From F1-60-MAGs149 sp044369995 (GTDB lineage Bacteria; Actinomycetota; Thermoleophilia; Gaiellales; F1-60-MAGs149), in contig JBILWG010000004.1 in assembly GCA_044369995.1 (NCBI GenBank), positions 1 through 38,457 of the forward strand: DNA of 38,457 nt, written 5' to 3'. The translations under genes and the position numbers were made by a program. Below the pieces are notes generated by a model, which was given only the letters and a program-made list of their open reading frames with translations, was not told the DNA's origin and did not search any database. Positions 29,862-37,915 of the stretch are shown piece after piece (positions within the stretch are counted from its first letter, which is position 1; every line of letters begins with the position of its first letter).

Positions 29862-31350
29862 CGATGAAGTCGTCGAAGTCGGGTCGCAGCGTGCGCTTCC
29901 AGTACCCGAGCATGAAGCCCGACCAGTTGTTCAGCACCTTGCCGTCGGCCGTCACGTACCAGGAGGCGCAGCCGCTCGCCCAGACCGACTTCGCCAGATC
30001 CTGCTGCAGCTCGTCGTTGAAGCGCGCCTGTGCCGCGGGGTTGACCGTCAGCACCTTGAGGTGGTCGCGCCGCATCTTCTGGATGCACTTGCGGATATAG
30101 CGGATCTGGCACTCGATCATGAAGATGATCGTGCCGTGGCCGAGGTTCGTGTTCGGGCCGTACAGCATGAAGAGATTCGGGAAGCCGGCGACGGTGATGC
30201 CGAGGTGCGCCTGCGGGCCATCGGCCCAGGCCGAGGCGAGGTCGCGGCCGCCGGCGCCGGTGATCTTCACGGTCGACATGAACTTCGTGGAGTCGAAGCC
30301 CGTGCCGAGGATGATCGCGTCGAGCGGACCGACCGTGCCGGCCTCCGTCTCGATCGAGTCGGCGGTGATGCGCGTGATGCGGTCGGTGACGAGGTCGACG
30401 TCGTCGCGCTGCAGCGTGGGGTACCAGTCGTTCGACAGGAGCACGCGCTTGCAGCCGATGCCGTAGTCGGGCGTCAGGCGCGCACGCAATGCGGGATCGG
30501 GCACCTGCTTCTCGAGGTGGCGCAGCGCGATGTTCTGCCACTCCTCCGCCTTGTCGGAGCCCTGGATCAGGCCCCACCACTTCTGGCCGGGGCGGAAGGC
30601 GAGGAAGCCCTGCTCGTTGAACCAGAAGATGCCGAGCCGGTGCAGGCTCTCGACGCCGGGGATCCTGCGGAAGCGGCGCTTCTGCGTCTCCGTGTAGGGG
30701 AAGTCGCGCCGCGGCACGATCCACGAGTTCGAGCGCTGGCAGACCGTCAGGTGCGCCGCCTGCTTCGCCACCTCGGGGACGAATTGCGCGGCGCTCGCGC
30801 CGTTGCCGATCACGGCGACGCGCTTGCCCGTCAGGTCGTAGTCGTGGTCCCAGCGGGCCGAGTGGAACATGCGGCCCTGGAAGTCGTCGAGGCCCGGGAT
30901 GTCGGGGCGCACCGGCTCGTTCAGCTGGCCGCAGCCGAAGATCACCACGTCGGTCTCGATCCGCTCGCCGGCGCCGGTCGTGAGCGTCCACGTCGAGGTC
31001 GCGTCGTCGTAGTCGGCGCTCTCGATCGGGGTGCTCAGACGCGTCTGGGGGTAGAGATCCTCCTCGCGCATGCACGCCTTGAGGTACTCGAGGATCTCCT
31101 CGTGGCCGGCGTACGTCTTCGTCCACTCGTGGTTGCGCTTGAACGAGAACGAGTAGAGGTGCGAGCCGATGTCGCACGCCGCGCCGGGATACGAGTTGTG
31201 GAACCACGTGCCGCCGACCTCGGGTGCGGCCTCGTAGAGCGTGAACGACGTGATGCCCGCCTGCTTGAGGCGGATGGCCATGCCGATGCCGCTGAAGCCG
31301 GCACCGATGATCGCGATGCGCGGCGAGACACTGCTGGTACGGGGGGTCAC
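29854..31350 (-). CDS. Baeyer-Villiger-type FAD-dependent monooxygenase
   Basis: A 498-residue class B flavoprotein monooxygenase. It has the FAD Rossmann motif GAGFSGIG (about 16-23), the EVGGTWFHNSYPGAACD segment, the Baeyer-Villiger fingerprint F-x-G-x-x-x-H-x-x-x-W-D (FQGRMFHSARWD, about 160), and the NADPH motif GNGASAAQ (about 183). It converts ketones to esters or oxidises heteroatoms in related enzymes; the substrate is unknown. The GTG start at 31350 is 7 nt after TAGACT, again leaderless, and divergent from the acyl-CoA dehydrogenase gene. Its 3' end lies inside the right arm of the 128-bp inverted repeat. Confidence 0.9.
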   Translation of the reverse strand: MTPRTSSVSPRIAIIGAGFSGIGMAIRLKQAGITSFTLYEAAPEVGGTWFHNSYPGAACDIGSHLYSFSFKRNHEWTKTYAGHEEILEYLKACMREEDLYPQTRLSTPIESADYDDATSTWTLTTGAGERIETDVVIFGCGQLNEPVRPDIPGLDDFQGRMFHSARWDHDYDLTGKRVAVIGNGASAAQFVPEVAKQAAHLTVCQRSNSWIVPRRDFPYTETQKRRFRRIPGVESLHRLGIFWFNEQGFLAFRPGQKWWGLIQGSDKAEEWQNIALRHLEKQVPDPALRARLTPDYGIGCKRVLLSNDWYPTLQRDDVDLVTDRITRITADSIETEAGTVGPLDAIILGTGFDSTKFMSTVKITGAGGRDLASAWADGPQAHLGITVAGFPNLFMLYGPNTNLGHGTIIFMIECQIRYIRKCIQKMRRDHLKVLTVNPAAQARFNDELQQDLAKSVWASGCASWYVTADGKVLNNWSGFMLGYWKRTLRPDFDDFIVA

Positions 31351-31357
31351 AGCCGGC

Positions 31358-31363
31358 AGTCTA
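31358..31363 (-). promoter_or_regulatory. leaderless -10 box of the flavin monooxygenase gene
   Basis: On the minus strand TAGACT ends 7 nt before the GTG at 31350, and no Shine-Dalgarno is present. Confidence 0.5.
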
Positions 31364-31403
31364 CGCGCACTCGGGCGTCACCCTCAGGACGCGTGGCGAC
31401 CGA

Positions 31404-31409
31404 TATGCT
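31404..31409 (+). promoter_or_regulatory. -10 box of the acyl-CoA dehydrogenase gene
   Basis: TATGCT lies 44 nt before the ATG. It would give a leader of roughly 38 nt with a normal GAGGAG ribosome site. The -35 region is not recognisable. Confidence 0.4.
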
Positions 31410-31453
31410 GCCGCCATCGGCGCGAGCGACGCGCCCCACGCGAGGAGCGCCTG

Positions 31454-32587
31454 ATGGATCTCGATCTGCCCGTTGAGTACGAGGATTTCCGCGCCATGGT
31501 GCGCGACTTCGCCGAGACGAGGATCGGGCCGATTGCCGAGGAGATCGATCGCGAGCATCGCTTCCCGTACGAGATCGTCGAGGAGATGGCGCAGCTCGGG
31601 CTGATGGGCATTCCGTTTCCCGAGGCGATCGGCGGGGCAGGTGGCGACACGCTGCTCTACGCGATCGCGGTGGAGGAGCTCACGCGCATCGACGCCTCCG
31701 TCGGCGTGACCGTGGCGGCGCACACATCGCTTGGCACGATGCCGATCTACCTGTTCGGCACCGAGGCACAGAAGGAGCAATGGCTGCCCGAGCTCGTCTC
31801 GGGCGAGCGCCTTGCGGCCTTCGGTCTGACCGAGCCCGAGGCCGGCTCCGACGCGGGCAACCCGCGCACGCACGCCGAGCTCGAGAACGGCCAGTGGCGC
31901 ATCAATGGCTCCAAGATGTTCATCACCAACTCGGGCACCGACATCACCAAGCTGGTGACGATCACGACGCGCACGGGGGAGGACGAGATCTCGACGATCA
32001 TCGTCCCCAACGGCACGCCGGGCTACACGCAGAGTGCGCCGCTGCACAAGATCGGCTGGCACGCCTCCGACACGCGCGAGCTGACGTTCGCCGACGTGCT
32101 CGTCCCCGAGGAGAACCTGCTCGGTCCGCGCGGCATGGGCTTCAAGCAGTTCCTGCAGATCCTCGACGGTGGTCGTGTGTCGATCGCCGCGATGGGCCTC
32201 GGCACGATGCAGGCCGCCTACGACCTCTCGCTTGCATACGCGCAGTCGCGCAATCAGTTCGGGCGGCCGATCGCGAAGTTCCAGGCGATCCAGTTCAAGC
32301 TCGCCGACATGGCCGTCGAGCTCGCTGCAGCCCGTGCGTTGGTCTATCGCGCTGCGTGGCTGAAAGACCAGGGCCGCCCGTACGCGCAAGAGGCCGCCAT
32401 CGCCAAGCTCTACACCGGCGAGGCGTCGAACCGCGCGGTCAACGAGGCCGTCCAGATCCACGGTGGCTACGGCTACATGGACGAGTACCCGATCTCGCGC
32501 ATCTACCGCGATCAGAAGGTGCTCGAGATCGGCGAAGGCACCAATGAGGTGCAGCGCCTCGTGATCGCCCGTAGCCTCGGGCTCTAG
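31454..32587 (+). CDS. acyl-CoA dehydrogenase, probable isovaleryl/branched-chain type
   Basis: A 377-residue FAD enzyme that introduces the alpha-beta double bond in acyl-CoA. Family blocks include FGLTEPEAGSDAGN (about 125-140), KMFITNSG, KIGWHASDTRELTFADV, QSRNQFGRPI and the C-terminal VQIHGGYGYMDEYPISRIYRD. Glu361 in IGEGTNEVQ is at the catalytic position of short- and medium-chain enzymes. The facing operon encodes methylcrotonyl-CoA carboxylase-like subunits and a hydratase, so isovaleryl-CoA is the likely substrate, inferred from context. GAGGAG is 7 nt before the ATG. Its TAG stop shares CTAG with the convergent carboxylase stop. Confidence 0.92.
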   Translation: MDLDLPVEYEDFRAMVRDFAETRIGPIAEEIDREHRFPYEIVEEMAQLGLMGIPFPEAIGGAGGDTLLYAIAVEELTRIDASVGVTVAAHTSLGTMPIYLFGTEAQKEQWLPELVSGERLAAFGLTEPEAGSDAGNPRTHAELENGQWRINGSKMFITNSGTDITKLVTITTRTGEDEISTIIVPNGTPGYTQSAPLHKIGWHASDTRELTFADVLVPEENLLGPRGMGFKQFLQILDGGRVSIAAMGLGTMQAAYDLSLAYAQSRNQFGRPIAKFQAIQFKLADMAVELAAARALVYRAAWLKDQGRPYAQEAAIAKLYTGEASNRAVNEAVQIHGGYGYMDEYPISRIYRDQKVLEIGEGTNEVQRLVIARSLGL

Positions 32588-34188
32588 TCCGGGTCGATCG
32601 CGGCGATCAGCGCGCCCGCGTCGATGAAGGCGCCTTCGCTGATCCCGAGTTCGGCCACGGTGCCGGCGAACGGCGCCTCGAGGCGGTGCTCCATCTTCAT
32701 CGCCTCGAGCACGGCGATCAGCTCGCCCTCGGCGACCGGCTGGCCGGCGGTGACGGCGAGCGAGAGGACCACGCCGGGCATCGGTGCGATCAGGCGGCCG
32801 TCGCCGCTCCCGGCCACGGCCGTCCAGTCGGGCGACTGGGGTACGGGGAAGCGCGCGGTTGAACTCGTGCCGAGACGCCAGGCGCCGGCGAAGGCGCCAC
32901 GTGGGGCCCGCCGTGCGGACAGCGGCGGATGGTCCTCGAGGAATGCGGTGGTCGCCGTGCCGGCAATGACGTCGGGCTGGCGCACGAGCCAGCGCAGGAA
33001 CGGCAGGTTGGTGATCACCCCCGCCACGCGTGTCTCGTCGAGCGCGGTGGTCAGTCGGGCAAGCGCCTCGTCGCGCGTGTCGCCGTGCGCGATCAGTTTC
33101 GCGATCATCGGGTCGTAGCCGGTCGGCACCTGATCGCCGGCCGCGATGCCGAGGTCGATGCGAATGCCCGCAGGCAGATCGAGCTCGCGTAGGCGGCCGA
33201 CCCGCGGCAGGAAGGTGAGCGGGTCCTCGGCGTAGAGGCGCACCTCGATCGCATGACCGCTCGGCGTTGGCGTGGCGGGCACGCGGCCGCCGTCGGCGAT
33301 GCGGATCATCTCGGCGATCAGGTCGATGCCCGTGACCAGCTCGGTGACCGGGTGCTCGACCTGGATGCGCGCGTTGAGCTCGAGGAACCAGATCTCGTCG
33401 CCGGTGACGAGGAACTCCGCGGTGCCGGCACCGCGGTAGCCGGCTGCGCGGGCGAAGTCGATCGCGGCGGCGTCGAGCCGGGTGCGCAAAGCAGCATCGA
33501 CGATCGGCGAGGGGCTCTCCTCGAGCACCTTCTGGTGCCGGCGCTGGATCGAGCAGTCGCGCTCGCCCAGCGAGATGACACCACCGTGGGCGTCGGCAAG
33601 CAGCTGGATCTCGACGTGGTGCGGACGCTCGACGAGCCGCTCGGCGTAGACGCGACCGTCGCCAAAGGCGCTCTCGGCCTCGCGCGATGCGGCGTCGCGC
33701 GCCTCGTCGAGCTCAGCGGCCGAGCGCACGATGCGCATGCCGCGGCCACCACCGCCGGCCGCGGCCTTCAGCAGAAGGGGGTAGCCGACGACCGCGGGGT
33801 CGCCCTGCGGTAGCACGGGGACACCAGCGGCCTCGGCGATCGCCTTCGCCTCCAGCTTGTCGCCCGTGCGCTCCAGCACGTCTGGGCTGGGGCCGATCCA
33901 GATCGCGCCGGCGGCCTCGACGGCGCGGGCCGCCTCGGCGCGCTCCGAGAGGAAGCCGTACCCCGGGTGCACCGCATCGGCACCGCTCTCGCGCACCGCA
34001 GCGGCGATCGCCGCAGCGTCGAGATACGAGGCGACGTCCACCACGCGATCGCAGGCGCGGGTGTGGAAGGCGTCACGGTCGTCGGGAGCCTGCAGCGCGA
34101 TCGACGCGATGCCGAGCTCGCGGCAGGTGCGGGCGATCCGCGCGGCGATCTCACCGCGGTTGGCGATCAGGACGGAGCGGATCGCCAC
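32584..34188 (-). CDS. acyl-CoA carboxylase biotin-carboxylase/biotin-carrier subunit (MCC alpha-like)
   Basis: Carboxylates biotin with ATP and bicarbonate and carries it to the carboxyltransferase. The 534 residues comprise a biotin carboxylase domain (1-445; IANRGEIAARI, VHPGYGFLSE, the ATP-grasp glycine loop AAAGGGGRGMR, FLELNARIQVEHPVTE) and a C-terminal biotinyl domain with Lys498 in VLEAMKMEH, 36 residues from the end as usual. It is shorter than typical MCC alpha (~660) because the linker (BT) domain is reduced. The GTG at 34188 lies inside the end of the hydratase gene (22-nt overlap). It is third in the operon with the hydratase and carboxyltransferase; leucine catabolism is the likely pathway. 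Confidence 0.93.
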   Translation of the reverse strand: MAIRSVLIANRGEIAARIARTCRELGIASIALQAPDDRDAFHTRACDRVVDVASYLDAAAIAAAVRESGADAVHPGYGFLSERAEAARAVEAAGAIWIGPSPDVLERTGDKLEAKAIAEAAGVPVLPQGDPAVVGYPLLLKAAAGGGGRGMRIVRSAAELDEARDAASREAESAFGDGRVYAERLVERPHHVEIQLLADAHGGVISLGERDCSIQRRHQKVLEESPSPIVDAALRTRLDAAAIDFARAAGYRGAGTAEFLVTGDEIWFLELNARIQVEHPVTELVTGIDLIAEMIRIADGGRVPATPTPSGHAIEVRLYAEDPLTFLPRVGRLRELDLPAGIRIDLGIAAGDQVPTGYDPMIAKLIAHGDTRDEALARLTTALDETRVAGVITNLPFLRWLVRQPDVIAGTATTAFLEDHPPLSARRAPRGAFAGAWRLGTSSTARFPVPQSPDWTAVAGSGDGRLIAPMPGVVLSLAVTAGQPVAEGELIAVLEAMKMEHRLEAPFAGTVAELGISEGAFIDAGALIAAIDPD

Positions 34189-34922
34189 GGCGGGTCCTCT
34201 CCGTCGAGCAGTGCACGGAGTCCCGCCTGGCCCTCAGCCGACGCACGCACCTCGCTGATCAATCGCGCCAGCTCGTCGTTGCTCGGGCGCTCGCGGATGA
34301 TGCGCTTGGTGCCGCGCACGGCCTCCGGCCCGACGGTGCACAGCGTCTCGACGATGCGCTCGGCCTCGGCGACGGCGTCGTCGGCAACGGCGCTGATCAG
34401 CCCGATGCGCAGCGCTTCGTCCGCGTCGAACAGCTCGGCGGTGAGCAGATAGCGGCGTGCCGCGGTGGTGCCGATGCGCCCGATCACGTACGGCGAGATC
34501 GTGGCCGGGACGAGCCCGATGCGCGTCTCCGTGAAGCCGAACTTCGTGCCGGGTGCGGCGACGGCGATGTCGCACGTGGCGACGAGGCCCGCACCGCCGG
34601 CGATGGCATGACCATGGACAGCGGTGACGACGGGTGCGGGGCAGCCATCGATTGCGGCGAAGAGTGCGCCGAGACGCTGGCCCTCAATGAGGTTCTGCTC
34701 GGGCGAGAGGTCGACGCTCGCGCGCATCCAGTCGAGATCGGCGCCGGCCGAGAAGCTCGGGCCATCGCCGGTCAGGAGCACGGCCCGCGCGTCGCCGACC
34801 GAGGCGAAGGCAGCCGACAGCTCGTCGATCATCGCGCCGTCGAAGGCGTTGCGACGATCGGCGCGCGTGAGGGTGATGCGCAGGACGTGCCCGTCGCGGA
34901 GGGCGGAGATCGCGTTACCCAC
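34167..34922 (-). CDS. enoyl-CoA hydratase/isomerase family protein (methylglutaconyl-CoA hydratase-like)
   Basis: A 251-residue crotonase-fold protein. Oxyanion-hole segments are visible at SFSAGADLDWM (about 60) and HGHAIAGGAGLVATCDIAVA (about 107), with the FTETRIGLVP segment carrying the catalytic-glutamate region. Set between the two carboxylase genes, it probably hydrates 3-methylglutaconyl-CoA to HMG-CoA, matching liu-type operons, although this is from context. The GTG start at 34922 follows the carboxyltransferase TAG by 2 nt, and the gene overlaps the biotin carboxylase gene by 22 nt, so all three are translationally linked. An HMG-CoA lyase gene is not in the window. Confidence 0.9.
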   Translation of the reverse strand: MGNAISALRDGHVLRITLTRADRRNAFDGAMIDELSAAFASVGDARAVLLTGDGPSFSAGADLDWMRASVDLSPEQNLIEGQRLGALFAAIDGCPAPVVTAVHGHAIAGGAGLVATCDIAVAAPGTKFGFTETRIGLVPATISPYVIGRIGTTAARRYLLTAELFDADEALRIGLISAVADDAVAEAERIVETLCTVGPEAVRGTKRIIRERPSNDELARLISEVRASAEGQAGLRALLDGEDPPWRSAPS

Positions 34923-34924
34923 GG

Positions 34925-36484
34925 CTACATCCGGAAGACGCCGAAGCTCGGCGCGGGGACGGGGGCGCTGCCGGCGGCCGCAATGCCGAGCGCCAGCACG
35001 CGGCGGGTGTCGCGCGGGTCGATCAGGCCGTCGTCCCACAGACGGGCGGTCGAGAAGTAGGCATCGCTCTCCTCCTCGAGGCGGACGCGGGCCTCCTCGG
35101 CGGCGTCGCTGCCGACCTGCGCCAGCACAAGCGCGGCCTGCTCTGCGCCCATCACGCCGGTGCGGGCATTCGGCCAGGCCCACAGCTGGCGCGGCTGGAA
35201 GGCCCGACCGCACATGCCGTAGTTGCCGGCGCCGAACGAGCCGCCGATCACGACGGTGAACTTCGGCACCTGCGCGCACGACACGGCGGTGACGAGCTTC
35301 GCGCCGTCCTTGGCGATACCGCCGTGCTCGGCGCGCGTGCCGACCATGAAGCCGGTGATGTTCTGCAGGAAGACCAGTGGGATCCTCCGCTGGCAGGCGA
35401 GCTCGACGAAGTGCGCGCCCTTGAGCGCGGCGGCCGAGACGAGCACGCCGTTGTTGGCGAGGATCGCGACGGGCTGGCCCTCGATCGCGGCGAAGCCGCA
35501 CACCAGCGTCTCGCCGTACTCGCGCTTGAACTCGTGGAAGCGGCTGCCGTCGACGATGCGGCCGATTACCTCGCGCACGTCGTACGGCACGCGGTAGTCG
35601 ACGGGCACGATGCCGAGGAGATCCGCGGGATCGTGCAGCGGCGCCTCGGATTCGTCGACCGCCCACGTCGGCGCCGGTGCGGGTCCGAGGGTGCGGACCG
35701 CCGCGCGCACGAGGGCGAGGGCGTGCTCGTCGTCGAGCGCCTCGTGGTCGGCGACCCCGGAGATGCGGGTGTGGACGGCGCTGCCACCGAGGTCCTCCGC
35801 CGTCACCTCCTCGCCCGTCGCGGCCTTCACCAGCGGCGGGCCGCCGAGGAAGATCGTGCCGGTGCCCTTCACGATGATCGTCTCGTCGCTCATCGCCGGC
35901 ACGTACGCACCGCCGGCGGTGCAGGAGCCCATCACCGCGGCGATCTGCGCGATGCCCTCCTGCGACATGCGGGCCTGGTTGTAGAAGATGCGGCCGAAGT
36001 GGTCGCGGTCGGGGAAGACGTCGGCCTGCATCGGCAGGAACGCCCCGCCCGAGTCGACGAGGTAGATGCAGGGCAGCCGGTTCTCGAGCGCGACCTCCTG
36101 CGCCCGCAGGTGCTTCTTGACGGTGAGCGGGTAGTACGTGCCGCCCTTGACCGTCGCGTCGTTGGCGACGATCACGCACGCGCGGCCTTCGACGACGCCG
36201 ATGCCGGTGACGATGCCCGCCGATGGCACGACGCCGTCGTACTGCTCCCATGCGGCGAGCGCACCGAGCTCGAGGAATGCGCCGTCGGGGTCGACGAGGC
36301 GGTCGATGCGCTCGCGCGCCAGGAGCTTGCCGCGACCGTGGTGCTTCTCACGGGCCGCCTCCGAGCCACCGGTCGCGACCTGAGCGCGGCGCTCGGCCAG
36401 CAGCGCGATCAGCGCGTCCATCTCCGCCGTGCGGGCGGCGAACTGCGCGTCGCCACGGTCGATGTGGGTGGGGAGAATCGTCAT
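34925..36484 (-). CDS. acyl-CoA carboxylase carboxyltransferase subunit (methylcrotonyl-CoA carboxylase beta-like)
   Basis: Transfers carboxyl from biotin to an acyl-CoA. The 519-residue protein shows the two crotonase-like halves: GIVTGIGVVEGRACVIVANDATVKGG and GGAYVPAMSDE in the N half; LQNITGFMVG, GIAKDGAKLVTAV and GAGNYGMCGRAFQPR in the C half. The ATVKGGTYYPLTVKKHLRAQE and NITGFMVGTRAEHGGIAK segments are characteristic of MCC or geranyl-CoA carboxylase beta rather than acetyl- or propionyl-CoA carboxylase. GGGAG is 5 nt before the ATG, and TAGACT a further 14 nt upstream of the start gives a short leader. It heads the operon of hydratase and biotin carboxylase. Confidence 0.94.
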   Translation of the reverse strand: MTILPTHIDRGDAQFAARTAEMDALIALLAERRAQVATGGSEAAREKHHGRGKLLARERIDRLVDPDGAFLELGALAAWEQYDGVVPSAGIVTGIGVVEGRACVIVANDATVKGGTYYPLTVKKHLRAQEVALENRLPCIYLVDSGGAFLPMQADVFPDRDHFGRIFYNQARMSQEGIAQIAAVMGSCTAGGAYVPAMSDETIIVKGTGTIFLGGPPLVKAATGEEVTAEDLGGSAVHTRISGVADHEALDDEHALALVRAAVRTLGPAPAPTWAVDESEAPLHDPADLLGIVPVDYRVPYDVREVIGRIVDGSRFHEFKREYGETLVCGFAAIEGQPVAILANNGVLVSAAALKGAHFVELACQRRIPLVFLQNITGFMVGTRAEHGGIAKDGAKLVTAVSCAQVPKFTVVIGGSFGAGNYGMCGRAFQPRQLWAWPNARTGVMGAEQAALVLAQVGSDAAEEARVRLEEESDAYFSTARLWDDGLIDPRDTRRVLALGIAAAGSAPVPAPSFGVFRM

Positions 36485-36498
36485 CTTCGCTCCCGGGA

Positions 36499-36504
36499 AG
36501 TCTA
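36499..36504 (-). promoter_or_regulatory. -10 box of the carboxylase operon
   Basis: On the minus strand TAGACT lies 14 nt before the ATG at 36484, leaving a leader of about 7 nt that contains the GGGAG ribosome site. It is divergent from TAGCAT of the amine-oxidase gene 41 nt away. Confidence 0.4.
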
Positions 36505-36544
36505 CGGCGTTCCACCGATTGGCCGATTGCTTGTCGGGAACGGG

Positions 36545-36550
36545 TAGCAT
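36545..36550 (+). promoter_or_regulatory. leaderless -10 box of the FAD amine-oxidase-family gene
   Basis: TAGCAT ends 6 nt before the GTG at 36557, with no Shine-Dalgarno. Confidence 0.5.
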
Positions 36551-36556
36551 CGTGCC

Positions 36557-37915
36557 GTGGCTGGCGCGCAGGAGATCACCGACGTCGTCGTCATCGGCGC
36601 GGGCATGGCTGGCCTCTCGGCTGCGTGGGACCTGCGCGAGCGCTCCCCGATCGTCCTCGAGTCGACGGATCGCGTGGGTGGCCGGCTGATGTCGGTGCCA
36701 CGCGGCGACCATTGGCTCAACCTCGGCGCGCACGTCTTCGCCGGCGACGATTCCGGCGTCGGTCGCATGGTGCGCGAGTCCGGTGCGGTGGCGATGGATA
36801 TCCCCGGCACGCTCACCGGCATCTCGTACAAGGGCAAGCGCGTGACGAACGGCCGCGTCGAGCTCTACCCGTTTCGTCTGCCGATCTCGTGGCGCGGCAA
36901 GCTCGAGTTCATGCGCACGGGCATGAAGCTCCGACGCCATGTCGCCCGGTACGCGAAAATGCAGGCACCCGTCCCGGGCGAGACGCTGCCCGAGCGCCAG
37001 CAGCGGATGCTCGAGTACATGGACGATCACTCGGCGATGGATGCGCTCGGTCCGTTGTCCCCCGAGGTCGACGCGTTCTTTCGGTGCACGCTCACGCGCG
37101 GTACCGGCGAGCCCGAGGAGATCGCAGCGGGTTACGGCATCGGCTACTTCCACATGGTCTGGGACAAGTCCGGTGGCCTCGGCCGCAACATCGTCGGCGG
37201 CACGCAGACGCTGATGGACGCGCTGGCCGCCCCGCATGGCGACCGTATGCGTCTTGGCGCCGAGGTAACCCGCGTGGCACAGGACACGGACGGCGTGACG
37301 ATCGAATACACGCAGGACGGCAAGCAGCGGTCGATCCGCGCGAAGGCCGCAGTCGTCTCATCGCAGGCGTTCGTGACGCGCGAGATCATCGAGGATCTGC
37401 CCGCCGACATGCTCGCCGCGATGCACGAGCTCCGCTACGGCCCCAACGTCTGCGCCGCGTTCCTGACCGACGAGGACGGCCCGCAGCCGTGGGACGACGT
37501 CTACGCGATCGCGACGCCGGGACGCTCGATCACGATGCTCTTCAACACAGACAACATCCTGCGCGCAACGGGCGCGCCGCGTGCCAAGGGCACGAGCTTC
37601 ATGGTCTACGCCGTTGCCGACCTCGGCAAGCAGGCGCTCGCGATGGAGGACGAGGACGTGCTCGACGCGTATCAGCGCGACCTCGAGGAGGTGCTGCCGG
37701 AGATCAGGGGCCGCATCGTCGAGCGCGTGCTGCGCAAGGTCGACGGCGGACTGCCGTTTCCGCACGTCGGGCGTGGCAAGCTCCAGCCCGCGCTCACGCA
37801 GCCGCTGGGGCGCATCCACCTCGCCGGCGACTACCTCGGCTCGTGGTACGCCGAGACTGCGGCCCGCACGGGCCAGTGGGCAGCCGAGAACGTGAAGGAG
37901 CAGTTGGACGCATGA
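36557..37915 (+). CDS. FAD-dependent amine oxidase / protoporphyrinogen-oxidase-like protein
   Basis: A 452-residue flavoprotein of the amine oxidase superfamily. The FAD motif VVIGAGMAGLSAAWDL opens the protein at about residue 10, followed by the ESTDRVGGRLMS second FAD signature, a GGTQTLMDAL segment near 215 and the C-terminal closing motif IHLAGDYLGSWYAETAARTGQWAA that holds the flavin. The family covers HemY-type protoporphyrinogen oxidase, phytoene desaturases and amine oxidases, and the substrate is not evident. The GTG start is set by TAGCAT 6 nt upstream. The TGA stop overlaps the ATG of the homocysteine methyltransferase (ATGA), so the two are coupled. Confidence 0.85.
   Translation: MAGAQEITDVVVIGAGMAGLSAAWDLRERSPIVLESTDRVGGRLMSVPRGDHWLNLGAHVFAGDDSGVGRMVRESGAVAMDIPGTLTGISYKGKRVTNGRVELYPFRLPISWRGKLEFMRTGMKLRRHVARYAKMQAPVPGETLPERQQRMLEYMDDHSAMDALGPLSPEVDAFFRCTLTRGTGEPEEIAAGYGIGYFHMVWDKSGGLGRNIVGGTQTLMDALAAPHGDRMRLGAEVTRVAQDTDGVTIEYTQDGKQRSIRAKAAVVSSQAFVTREIIEDLPADMLAAMHELRYGPNVCAAFLTDEDGPQPWDDVYAIATPGRSITMLFNTDNILRATGAPRAKGTSFMVYAVADLGKQALAMEDEDVLDAYQRDLEEVLPEIRGRIVERVLRKVDGGLPFPHVGRGKLQPALTQPLGRIHLAGDYLGSWYAETAARTGQWAAENVKEQLDA

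Noticed and set aside
29089..31476. A 795-codon plus-strand frame opposite the amidohydrolase and flavin monooxygenase genes
   Set aside because: It spans two genes and the inverted repeat, shows no domain and has shadow-type composition.
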